Assembly (NCBI GenBank): GCA_963977675.1
Contig: CAXBPY010000051.1
Location: 1 to 21,966, forward strand
From: CAXBPY01 sp003455275
GTDB taxonomy: Bacteria > Bacteroidota > Bacteroidia > Chitinophagales > UBA10324
Length of the DNA: 21,966 bases
Direction: 5' to 3'
Part shown: in pieces, positions 7,766 through 14,979 of the stretch
How positions within the stretch are numbered: the first letter of the stretch is position 1
Layout: each line of letters opens with the position of its first letter
The notes under the pieces: generated by a model
Told to the model about the DNA's origin: nothing
What the model saw: only the letters and a program-made list of their open reading frames with translations
Databases searched by the model: none
Program-made: the position numbers and the translations under genes

Positions 7766-9259
7766 ATGAAAATAAAAATTGAAAAACCGATTCTAATACT
7801 TGCCATTGCAGGATTGGTGCTGAGAATTGGTTTCATACTGTTTGTAGCTAAGGGATATTTCGGGAGGGAAAATATTTATGTAGATGCAGATACTAAGGGA
7901 TGGTATAGCAGCATTGAACACCTGATAAAGGAAGGAACTTATTATGTAGCCGTTTCTCCTCCTCCGGGTGTGGCAGTGGATGAATTTGGCGAACCGGTTG
8001 AACCATACATTGCTGAGTATTCTCAATTTTCACGAATGCCGGGTTACTCATTTTTCCTTGGCATATTCTATTTGCTATGTGGCATGAATTGGGAAACGGC
8101 TCTTCCGCTTGCCGGATGGTTTCAGGCAGGACTTGATTTCTTTATCATACTGCTTGTGTTTGCTACAGCAAAAAGAATTTTCAGGAGAAGTGCTGTGTCT
8201 TTTCTCGTCGCAACTCTTTATGCATTTTATCCTTTCATAATTGTGTGGACTCCCGTAGCATATTCAGAATATACAAGTGTGGCAATCATGATTGCATTTC
8301 TGTATTTCTTTTTTGCACCGGATAAAAACAAATTTGGTTGGAGCGGATTGATCCTCGGAGTGGCGGTATTGTTCCGTCCGCACTTTTTCTTTCTTGTTCC
8401 TGCTGCCTTGCTCGCCATGTTGGTTTTATTGAAGTGGAATAAAATTTTTTTTCGAAGAGCATTTTTATTCTCTGCATGTTTTTTACTTGCTTATTCTCCG
8501 TGGCCTCTCCGAAATTATTTTCTTCAGAAAAAAATTGTATTCACACAGGATTTACGCGCCATCCGAAATTGGGATATTGATGTGCTTGCATTCATGCAAT
8601 ACATGTTTTCCGTTCAGTCCGATTGGGAGCCACAGTTCTCACAAATATTACATAAAGAAAAAGTGCATTGGCCCGCTGCTTCTTATCTGAATAGCGAAGA
8701 CTCGATTAAACTGGAGCGTGTTGCATTCCTGTCTTCCAACTGCGGAAGCGGATTTAGTTGCTGGCACGGTTACAAGGGAGAAGTTATATGGGATGAAGGA
8801 TGTAATGCAGAGATAAAAAAAATTTATGACGAGCTCCGTGAAGAACAGATGAAAAAAAATCCGTTCAACTTTTGGGTGAAAGTTCCAATGGCGAATCTTC
8901 AGAAAGCAGTGCTGAAAGTGAAACTGAATGATACTTCCACCCTGATCAGAAAAATTGCATCACTTCTTTTTTTATACCGCACCATTTTACTCCTGATCGG
9001 AATGGCGGGTTTGTATTTCATGTTCAGGGCTGACGGAACCGATCAATCATTTGCAGTGATGTGTGCTGTGTTTTTTGTGTTGGTGTATTTCATACTGTGC
9101 TTCGGAACTTCAGTGCAAATGCGAAACATTGAAATGCGTTACTTCCTTCAACCGGATATTATGATGTTGTTCCCGGCGGCATTTCTGTTTGATAAATTTT
9201 TCGGAAAATATTTCTCAAGACTTTCCTTCCTCCGAAATCTGAAGCACGGTTTTGACTAA
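7766..9259 (+). CDS. Polytopic GT-C-like glycosyltransferase (GT39/ArnT-type), copy 1
   Basis: Integral membrane protein of 497 residues with many hydrophobic segments. It is predicted to move a sugar from a polyprenyl-phosphate donor to an acceptor on the outer face of the inner membrane. GT-C features: an acidic motif in the first extracytoplasmic loop (V-D40-A-D42-T), R-M-P-G-Y-S-F-F (90-97) matching the R-P-P-G-Y type motif, and helices to about residue 250. A large soluble loop (about 255-395) contains C326-G-S-G-F-S and C346-N-A-E-I. Two or three helices follow, then R-N-I-E-M-R-Y-F. It is a full-length paralogue of the protein at 10398-11837. The start is ATG at 7766; the ATG at 7762 is out of frame and soon stops. 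Its TAA stop overlaps the TAG stop of the convergent acyltransferase gene. Acceptor and sugar are unknown. Confidence 0.75.
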   Translation: MKIKIEKPILILAIAGLVLRIGFILFVAKGYFGRENIYVDADTKGWYSSIEHLIKEGTYYVAVSPPPGVAVDEFGEPVEPYIAEYSQFSRMPGYSFFLGIFYLLCGMNWETALPLAGWFQAGLDFFIILLVFATAKRIFRRSAVSFLVATLYAFYPFIIVWTPVAYSEYTSVAIMIAFLYFFFAPDKNKFGWSGLILGVAVLFRPHFFFLVPAALLAMLVLLKWNKIFFRRAFLFSACFLLAYSPWPLRNYFLQKKIVFTQDLRAIRNWDIDVLAFMQYMFSVQSDWEPQFSQILHKEKVHWPAASYLNSEDSIKLERVAFLSSNCGSGFSCWHGYKGEVIWDEGCNAEIKKIYDELREEQMKKNPFNFWVKVPMANLQKAVLKVKLNDTSTLIRKIASLLFLYRTILLLIGMAGLYFMFRADGTDQSFAVMCAVFFVLVYFILCFGTSVQMRNIEMRYFLQPDIMMLFPAAFLFDKFFGKYFSRLSFLRNLKHGFD

Positions 9260-10389
9260 AACTTATTCTTAAGTTTCAGGAATGGTGTTTCAAAAAAGCG
9301 ATAGCTGAACCAACTGATAGCAACTGTTACTATCAGTGCCAACAATGGAGTAAGGACGAGGACACCAAACACTGTCGTATGTAACTGAAATTTTGCAGCG
9401 AGAAAAAGTGCAGCATAGATGCCAAGAGCATGATAGCAGTATTGACCATAAGACCACACGCCCCATTTTGAAATTGTTTTCAGCTTTGAAATTTTGAACA
9501 GCGAATTGTGCGAGTAATTCTGTTCGAGTATCACGAGAAGAAAAACTACTCCTGCAAGCATTCGGGTAACAGAAGGAACCGGCGCAAATTCAAGCAGGAA
9601 TTTATATCCAAGTAAAACGGTGATTGTGATGATCCAGATAATGGCGGTTTGAGTTTTAGAAAGTTCTTCAAAATATTTTTTAAAACGCTGGTTGAAGAAA
9701 ACAAGATATGCTCCGGTTGATCCAATAACCAGATCGCTCATAGAGGCGAGAAAATGAAACAAATAAATTTCACCATCATGCCGGTGAGTATAACGGAACG
9801 CGGCGCTGGTAATAAGTAGCACACCAAATGCATACGGAATTTTTTTAACAGGAAGAAATGAAAGTATCAGCGGCCACAAGAGATAGAACTGCTCTTCGGC
9901 GGCAATGCTCCACAACCTGTCCAGCACAGGACTATGAGGCGAATGGAGATATACAGCGTGAAAGTTTCCAAGAAAAAAAATATAATACCACGGATTGGCA
10001 TCAGCGGAAGGGTAATGATCAAGCACCGGGTTTTGAAAATACCACTTTATTGCAGGAACAATTACAAAGCCGATCAGCAGTGTGAGATAATACACGGGCC
10101 AGATGCGAAGCACGCGTCGGATGTAAAAATTTCTGATGCTGATTTTGCCGGTTTGAAATTTTTCATTCAGCAGCAGGTAAGTGATCAAAAAACCACTGAG
10201 CACGAAAAAAAAATTTACGCCGAGGAATCCGTTCATGAATATCCACTTCTTCACAAAAACATAAACTGAGTTTGATTGTATGTAACCAAACTCCGTGTCG
10301 CCGCAGTGGCGCAGCAGCACAGCGAAGAATGCAAGGAAGCGCAATCCATCGAGGTTAGGAAAAAAAATCTTCTCCGGTTTTTGCTCCAT
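9256..10389 (-). CDS. Acyltransferase 3 family membrane protein (OafA-like)
   Basis: Inner-membrane O-acyltransferase, expected to add acetyl or a similar short acyl group to an extracytoplasmic glycan. The 377 residues are almost wholly membrane segments, as in the stand-alone family without a C-terminal SGNH domain. Family motifs are intact: N-L-D-G-L-R-F-L-A (12-20) with H28 in L-R-H, G-F-L-G-V-N-F-F-F-V-L-S-G-F (54-67), F-Y-I-R-R-V-L-R-I-W-P (88-98) and L-W-S-I-A-A-E-E-Q-F-Y-L (159-170). It starts 8 bases after the GT-C copy 2 gene ends, so the two should form one unit. Its last codons overlap the convergent GT-C copy 1 gene by four bases. The acyl group and target are unknown; the flanking transferases suggest a surface glycan. 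Confidence 0.9.
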   Translation of the reverse strand: MEQKPEKIFFPNLDGLRFLAFFAVLLRHCGDTEFGYIQSNSVYVFVKKWIFMNGFLGVNFFFVLSGFLITYLLLNEKFQTGKISIRNFYIRRVLRIWPVYYLTLLIGFVIVPAIKWYFQNPVLDHYPSADANPWYYIFFLGNFHAVYLHSPHSPVLDRLWSIAAEEQFYLLWPLILSFLPVKKIPYAFGVLLITSAAFRYTHRHDGEIYLFHFLASMSDLVIGSTGAYLVFFNQRFKKYFEELSKTQTAIIWIITITVLLGYKFLLEFAPVPSVTRMLAGVVFLLVILEQNYSHNSLFKISKLKTISKWGVWSYGQYCYHALGIYAALFLAAKFQLHTTVFGVLVLTPLLALIVTVAISWFSYRFFETPFLKLKNKF

Positions 10390-10397
10390 TCAGAAAA

Positions 10398-11837
10398 TCA
10401 TTGAACTGATTTTTTTCTATCTGCTATTTTTTCAACTATCGTCAGTAATAAAAATGCTGCAGGAATAAGCAGAAGCAAATCTGCATGAATCAGAAAACGG
10501 ATTTCCATATTGCGGTAAACAAACGAATTCCAGAAATACCAAAGAATGAAATAGAGCAGAATGATTTTCATCAGCAACGGAATTTTTTTCTTCATCCAAT
10601 AAAACAAAATCAATCCGGAGAGTCCGAGAAAAATCATGATGGTTCGATAACCGAAAAGAACGGATGAAGCGAAATACACCATTCCGGTTGATGGCTTGTA
10701 AAGTCCGTTTTTGAAAAAACATTTTTTCAGATTCCCCAGCGGAACCCACAAATAATAATTCGCTTTGTTGTATTGAACCTGGTTCGCTTTCAGTTCGCTC
10801 CACAATTGTGCAATCTCTGCGCTGCAACTGCTGTCCTTCGGTAGATTCCCTTTTCGCAAACCTTCATTCTTAATAAATGCGCTGAAACCATAACCACAGT
10901 CGTGACACATTTTTGAAACGAGGGCAAGTTTTTCTGAATCACCTTTTACAATGTATGCAGCCGGAGGCCACTCCACATGTTCGCCGCCATTTACAATCTG
11001 TGAATATTGTGGTTGGTAATCTGTTTTGACCGCAAATACATAATCCATAAATCCCATGTAATCCTTATCCCAATTGATTACTGCACTTAAATCCTGAGAG
11101 AAAATGAGCCGGTCATGAAGAAAATAATTTCTTGCCGGCCACCATCCATATGTAATAACAAAACCAACAGTGATCAGCGAAACATATTTCAACACCGCAT
11201 AAAAATTATTTCTATAATGAAACAACACGGCAAGTAAAACAGAAGGAAAAACAAAAATCAACTGCAAGCGGGTGAGTGAAGCGATACCCAGAAATACGCC
11301 GCACAAGAACAAATGCCTCTTGCGTGAATGGCGAACTAAATTCCAAAGTGAAAAAAGAACAATGAAGACACTGAATGTTTCAGCATACACTATAGGCGTC
11401 CACACGATCACAAACGGATACAGGGCATAAAGCAGTGCGGACAGTGCGCCCCACCGTTTGCTGGCAGATACCCGTTCCACGATTTTGTAAATAAGAAGGA
11501 TGCTGATCGTGTCAAGAAAAATCTGAGCCCAGATGATCATGCGGTAACAGAGATCAGTATTTTCTCCGCTTAGCAGGTAGAAAAATCCAATGAAGAATGA
11601 GTAACCCGGCGGACGAAAAAAATACCCCGTGGGTTCAGAGAACTCCATAGTATAGGTTCCGTGATGAATCAGATTTTGAATACAAATCATCCAACCGGAA
11701 GTATCGCCTCCTACATAAAAGTCGCTGGTGCCGTAATAAATTTTAGCTACAAAAAGATAGAATAAAGCGCGAGCGGAAAATCCAATGAATAGTATCAGCC
11801 ACAAATAATTTTTGCGCAGAAAATTTTTGATGCCCAT
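10398..11837 (-). CDS. Polytopic GT-C-like glycosyltransferase (GT39/ArnT-type), copy 2
   Basis: A 479-residue membrane protein that aligns along its whole length with the 497-residue protein at 7766-9259. Shared landmarks: G-G-D45-T-S-G-W (43-49) against D-A-D-T-K-G-W; R-P-P-G-Y-S-F-F (75-82); L-Y-A-L-Y-P-F-V-I-V-W-T-P (137-149); the Q-D-L-S-A-V-I-N-W-D segment opening the large loop (248-257); D-C314-G-Y-G-F-S; C338-S-A-E-I; and R-N-M-E-I-R-F (442-448). It lacks one of the two acids of copy 1 before D-T, having Gly-Gly-Asp. It is co-directional with the acyltransferase 8 bases downstream. Predicted role: glycosyl transfer outside the membrane from a lipid-linked donor, probably with the GT2 product. 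Specificity is unknown. Confidence 0.75.
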   Translation of the reverse strand: MGIKNFLRKNYLWLILFIGFSARALFYLFVAKIYYGTSDFYVGGDTSGWMICIQNLIHHGTYTMEFSEPTGYFFRPPGYSFFIGFFYLLSGENTDLCYRMIIWAQIFLDTISILLIYKIVERVSASKRWGALSALLYALYPFVIVWTPIVYAETFSVFIVLFSLWNLVRHSRKRHLFLCGVFLGIASLTRLQLIFVFPSVLLAVLFHYRNNFYAVLKYVSLITVGFVITYGWWPARNYFLHDRLIFSQDLSAVINWDKDYMGFMDYVFAVKTDYQPQYSQIVNGGEHVEWPPAAYIVKGDSEKLALVSKMCHDCGYGFSAFIKNEGLRKGNLPKDSSCSAEIAQLWSELKANQVQYNKANYYLWVPLGNLKKCFFKNGLYKPSTGMVYFASSVLFGYRTIMIFLGLSGLILFYWMKKKIPLLMKIILLYFILWYFWNSFVYRNMEIRFLIHADLLLLIPAAFLLLTIVEKIADRKKSVQ

Positions 11838-11870
11838 TCTTATTTGGAGATTGTCCGGTAAATATGTTTA

Positions 11871-11888
11871 TGAAAAAATATTTTTTCA
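11871..11888. promoter_or_regulatory. 18-base perfect palindrome between the FNR and GT-C genes
   Basis: TGAAAAAAT and ATTTTTTCA abut to give an exact 18-base palindrome. Outer TGTT (11865-11868) and AACA (11890-11893) extend the dyad with mismatches. It sits 6 bases beyond the stop of the flavin reductase gene and about 35 bases before the GT-C copy 2 start. It could be a terminator stem for the first gene, or an operator or promoter element for the second. There is no clean T-run after it on the minus strand. Confidence 0.4.
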
Positions 11889-11894
11889 GAACAA

Positions 11895-12629
11895 TTAATC
11901 ATATATCTCATGATGTATGTCCTTTCGGGAGTAACCGAGTTTCATAATCCGGTGTTCGGCTTCCTTAATCATTCCCCTCCATCCGCAGAGATAAAAATCC
12001 GCAGGGCGACCATCTGCAAATTCTTTTTCATAAAGCTGGTGAACATGACCGCGTGTTCCTGAATATTCCTGCGAATCTTCTTTTGACAAAACAAAGTGAT
12101 AATTAAACTGCCGAAATTTTTTTTGAAGGGATTCAAATTCTTCTCTGAATAAAACATCTTTCAAGTGGCGGGTGCCGAAGAAGAGAGAAATTTTTTTGTG
12201 TTGCGGATTCTTCTCCGTGAGGTGATTCAACATACTGCGGAAAGGTGCGATGCCGGTCCCGGTGCAGATGAAGCACAATTCTTTTTCAATTTTTTCGGGC
12301 AGAATAAATTTCCCTTCAGGTCCGCGAAATTTCACCGAGTCATTTTCTTTTACTTCATAAAAAAAATATTCAGAAGCCCGACCACCCTTCAATCCCATAA
12401 TCACCAGCTCAAAAATTTGCCCGTCGGGAGCGGAAGCAATAGAATAACTGCGCCAACGGTCTGCAGGTTTTTCGCCGACGGGTAAATCAAAAGTTACAAA
12501 CTGTCCGGGCTTGAAGTTGAAATCGGAAACATGCGCGCGTAGTGTAATGTGACGAATGTTATCCGTGAGTTCAACAATTTTCAGAACCTGTGCATCATGC
12601 CATTCAATCTTGCTCACACGAAAATTCAA
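11895..12629 (-). CDS. FNR-type FAD/NAD(P)-dependent oxidoreductase
   Basis: Flavin reductase of the ferredoxin-NADP reductase family that moves electrons between NAD(P)H and a partner via FAD. In 244 residues, the FAD barrel has R60-S-Y-S-I-A-S (60-66) and G-P-E-G-K-F (103-108). The pyridine-nucleotide domain has T-G-T-G-I-A-P-F-R-S (123-132), F-G-T-R (151-154) and Y-L-C-G-W (213-217), and the chain ends E-I-Y-D. There is no fused 2Fe-2S or globin domain, so the partner must be a separate protein; none is seen here. No signal peptide, so cytoplasmic. The start could be TTG at 12627-12629, whose TTGA overlaps the upstream stop, or GTG four codons later (12615-12617). Either keeps the whole fold. 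It is the last gene of the four-gene overlap run. Confidence 0.85.
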   Translation of the reverse strand: MNFRVSKIEWHDAQVLKIVELTDNIRHITLRAHVSDFNFKPGQFVTFDLPVGEKPADRWRSYSIASAPDGQIFELVIMGLKGGRASEYFFYEVKENDSVKFRGPEGKFILPEKIEKELCFICTGTGIAPFRSMLNHLTEKNPQHKKISLFFGTRHLKDVLFREEFESLQKKFRQFNYHFVLSKEDSQEYSGTRGHVHQLYEKEFADGRPADFYLCGWRGMIKEAEHRIMKLGYSRKDIHHEIYD

Positions 12630-13654
12630 TTTACTGCGCTCTCGTTATAAATTACCTGAAGTAGTGTTTGTCCGACTGCTTTCATTGTTTCTCTGTCAAT
12701 CAAATTCATATTATCTGTTTGTGCATGCCAGTGCGGAGCAAACCCGGTTTTGGTTTCAGAGCTCAGGTTTATAATATCAATAGTCGGAGTTCCATTAATG
12801 GTATTGACATAGTAGTGATCATCTGTAATTGGATTCGACAGATCATTGACAAAATAATTTCCAAAGCCGATAGATTGGGCGGTACTCCATATCTGACTAA
12901 CAACACTGGGTGCAAACTGCATAGAGAAACCTTCTTTCGGGAAGCGTGCATTTGTTGCAGCTGTCATGTCGAGGAGAATTCCATAATAAGCACGGTAATT
13001 TTTAACATGAGGGTTCTTTGCCCAATACTGGGTGCCGAGTGCGTAGGTGTCTTTCTCATCCCACTTTCCGGATTCAAATTCAGGCGGACCATAATCTTCC
13101 ACATCACAGAAAAAAATATCTACGCCCACGCCGGGTTTTTGTTTTTGAAATTGCTCTGCACATGCAAGAAGAATTGCAGGTCCGCTTGCTCCATCATCGG
13201 CGCCGTCGAATTGTTTTTTCGGATTGGTAGCATCGCGATCACTCCACGGTCGTGTGTCCCAGTGTGCAAGAAGAAGAATTCTTTTTTGTGCTTTCGGATT
13301 AAAACTGCCGATGAGGTTGATCATGGGAACTGAATTTCCATCATAAATTTTTACAGAACTTTTCTGCACATAAACAGTGTCACAATATTTTCTCAAAATA
13401 TTTTCGAGATAATCTGCGCATTGCTGTTGAGCTTTTGTTCCGGGAATGCGCGGACCAAACCTGACCTGTGATGCACAAATATTGTAAGCAGTATCAGCAT
13501 TGAATTGCGGAACATGAACTGGAGTAACAGTTTTTATTTCTGATGTTGAATCATGCGAAACCGGATTGTTATTGCAGGAAGAACAGGGAAAGAAAATAAA
13601 TGAAACTCCTCCGAAAAAAATGATTGTGATTAAAACCCGGCGGAGCTCTCTCAT
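12626..13654 (-). CDS. M28-family glutaminyl-peptide cyclotransferase-like lipoprotein
   Basis: Zinc enzyme of the M28 fold. The sequence favours glutaminyl cyclase (turning N-terminal Gln into pyroglutamate) over aminopeptidase. Sites: A-H131-W-D-T-R, D-G-A-D-D154-G-A-S-G, D-V-E186-D187-Y-G, L-L-D229-M, I-T-D278-D279-H, and W309-H310-A-Q-T-D-N. By eye these fall on human cyclase H140, D159, E201/E202, D248, D305 and W329/H330, with Asp for Glu at the 202 position. The N-terminus has Arg residues, a hydrophobic stretch (7-23) and S-S-C27-N, a weak lipobox, so it is probably a lipoprotein facing the periplasm. The 342-residue length fits bacteroidal cyclases. Its ATG overlaps the permease stop by one base (TAATG), and its stop overlaps the reductase start. 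An M28 aminopeptidase remains possible. Confidence 0.8.
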   Translation of the reverse strand: MRELRRVLITIIFFGGVSFIFFPCSSCNNNPVSHDSTSEIKTVTPVHVPQFNADTAYNICASQVRFGPRIPGTKAQQQCADYLENILRKYCDTVYVQKSSVKIYDGNSVPMINLIGSFNPKAQKRILLLAHWDTRPWSDRDATNPKKQFDGADDGASGPAILLACAEQFQKQKPGVGVDIFFCDVEDYGPPEFESGKWDEKDTYALGTQYWAKNPHVKNYRAYYGILLDMTAATNARFPKEGFSMQFAPSVVSQIWSTAQSIGFGNYFVNDLSNPITDDHYYVNTINGTPTIDIINLSSETKTGFAPHWHAQTDNMNLIDRETMKAVGQTLLQVIYNESAVN

Positions 13655-14979
13655 TAATTGTATTTATAAAAAAGCCACTTTACAACCTGACGCAAATTAT
13701 TTTTCTTCCCATACATAAGAATTCCGGTGCGGTAAATTTTTCCAGCCATCCAAACAATAAGTATGAAACCCAGAACAAGTGAAAGCATGGATAAAACAAT
13801 TTGCCATATAGGCGGTTCAAATGGTATTCGTGCAGTCATCACAATTGGACTCGTGAGTGGAATAATTGAAGCAACAGTGGCGAGTGTGCTGTTTGGGTTG
13901 TTCGGCACATTTGTCATTATAAAAAATGAAATGATAACCGGCAGTGTTATTACAAGATTCAATGAAGCGTCTGGTTCATCGCCGGTTGCTGCACCTACTG
14001 CGGCGAATAAAGAAGCATAAATAAAATATCCTCCGAGGAAGTAAACAAGAAAACAAAATATCAGCCACGGAAAATTTATAGTGCTTAAACTGTCCTGTAC
14101 TTTTCCATAAGCGGCCCATCCTCCCATTTGTTGCTGCATTTGGGCTCCGGGCATCATTGATGTATTCATTTGCTGTGCCTGCTGCATGTGCAGCAATTCA
14201 TTCGAATACATATTTCCTAAAACAGAAAATACAATTGTGATGAGGACAATCCAAAGAAGAAATTGAGTTAAGCCAACAAGAGCAATACCGATGATTTTTC
14301 CCATCATCATTTCAAATGGTTTTACACTTGACACAATTACTTCTGCAATTCGATTATTTTTTTCTTCTAAAACTCCCCGCATCACCATTCCACCGTAGAT
14401 GAACATGATGATATAAATGATTCCGCCCATGATGGCACCGAGTCCGCTTACGAGTCCGGTGTTTCCTTCGCGCTCACCGGTTTTACTAGCCACTATGGTA
14501 TTTAGTGAAACACTTTTGTTCAGCATCTCCACCTGTTCTTCTGAGATATCAACTTTCTTGTATTTGATGTCTCTGATGATGTCTGTTAATTCATCTTCAA
14601 TAGCTGATTGTGGACCGATACCTAATTGTTCACCAGAATAATATTCGACCCCATCATTCGGTTCATACATATTGAAATTTGATTTCACATGCAGAATACC
14701 GGAATAACCTTTTTGGGCAAATTCTTTTTTTAGCTGATCAAATTTTAAATCGCTGTATGAGAATTCGAGGTCGTCATTGTTTTCCAGTTTGTTTTTGAAT
14801 ATTCCGGTTTCATCATTCACGAGAATATTTTTTTTCTCTGTAGATACTGAAGCAAGAAAAATCTGGACAACAAAAATTGCAGCAATGCCAAGCGGAGTCA
14901 GAATGGTTGTAAGAATGAAGAGTCGCTTGCGTACCCGTGTAAGGTATTCGCGTTTTATGATGATAAGAATTTTGTTCAT
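13654..14979 (-). CDS. ABC-2 type transporter permease (NatB-like)
   Basis: Membrane subunit of an ABC exporter; the ATPase is the gene just upstream (ATGA overlap). The 441-residue layout is the usual NatB-like one: a first helix (about 22-44), an extracytoplasmic domain (45-180), a helix (183-200), the cytoplasmic coupling motif M-R-G-V-L-E-E-K-N-N-R-I-A-E-V-I (200-215), and then further helices (about 228-253, 304-330, 343-356, 366-382, 392-413). Unusual: between helices, residues 264-286 are dominated by Met and Gln (6 Met, 8 Gln, plus His264), unlike the rest of the protein. The NatA/NatB name comes from sodium export in Bacillus, but substrates of most homologues are unknown, so I assign none here. 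Confidence 0.9.
   Translation of the reverse strand: MNKILIIIKREYLTRVRKRLFILTTILTPLGIAAIFVVQIFLASVSTEKKNILVNDETGIFKNKLENNDDLEFSYSDLKFDQLKKEFAQKGYSGILHVKSNFNMYEPNDGVEYYSGEQLGIGPQSAIEDELTDIIRDIKYKKVDISEEQVEMLNKSVSLNTIVASKTGEREGNTGLVSGLGAIMGGIIYIIMFIYGGMVMRGVLEEKNNRIAEVIVSSVKPFEMMMGKIIGIALVGLTQFLLWIVLITIVFSVLGNMYSNELLHMQQAQQMNTSMMPGAQMQQQMGGWAAYGKVQDSLSTINFPWLIFCFLVYFLGGYFIYASLFAAVGAATGDEPDASLNLVITLPVIISFFIMTNVPNNPNSTLATVASIIPLTSPIVMTARIPFEPPIWQIVLSMLSLVLGFILIVWMAGKIYRTGILMYGKKNNLRQVVKWLFYKYN

Noticed and set aside
12668..13333. A 221-codon plus-strand open frame opposite the cyclase-like gene
   Set aside because: It lies wholly antisense to conserved catalytic motifs, with Cys-rich composition and no family resemblance.
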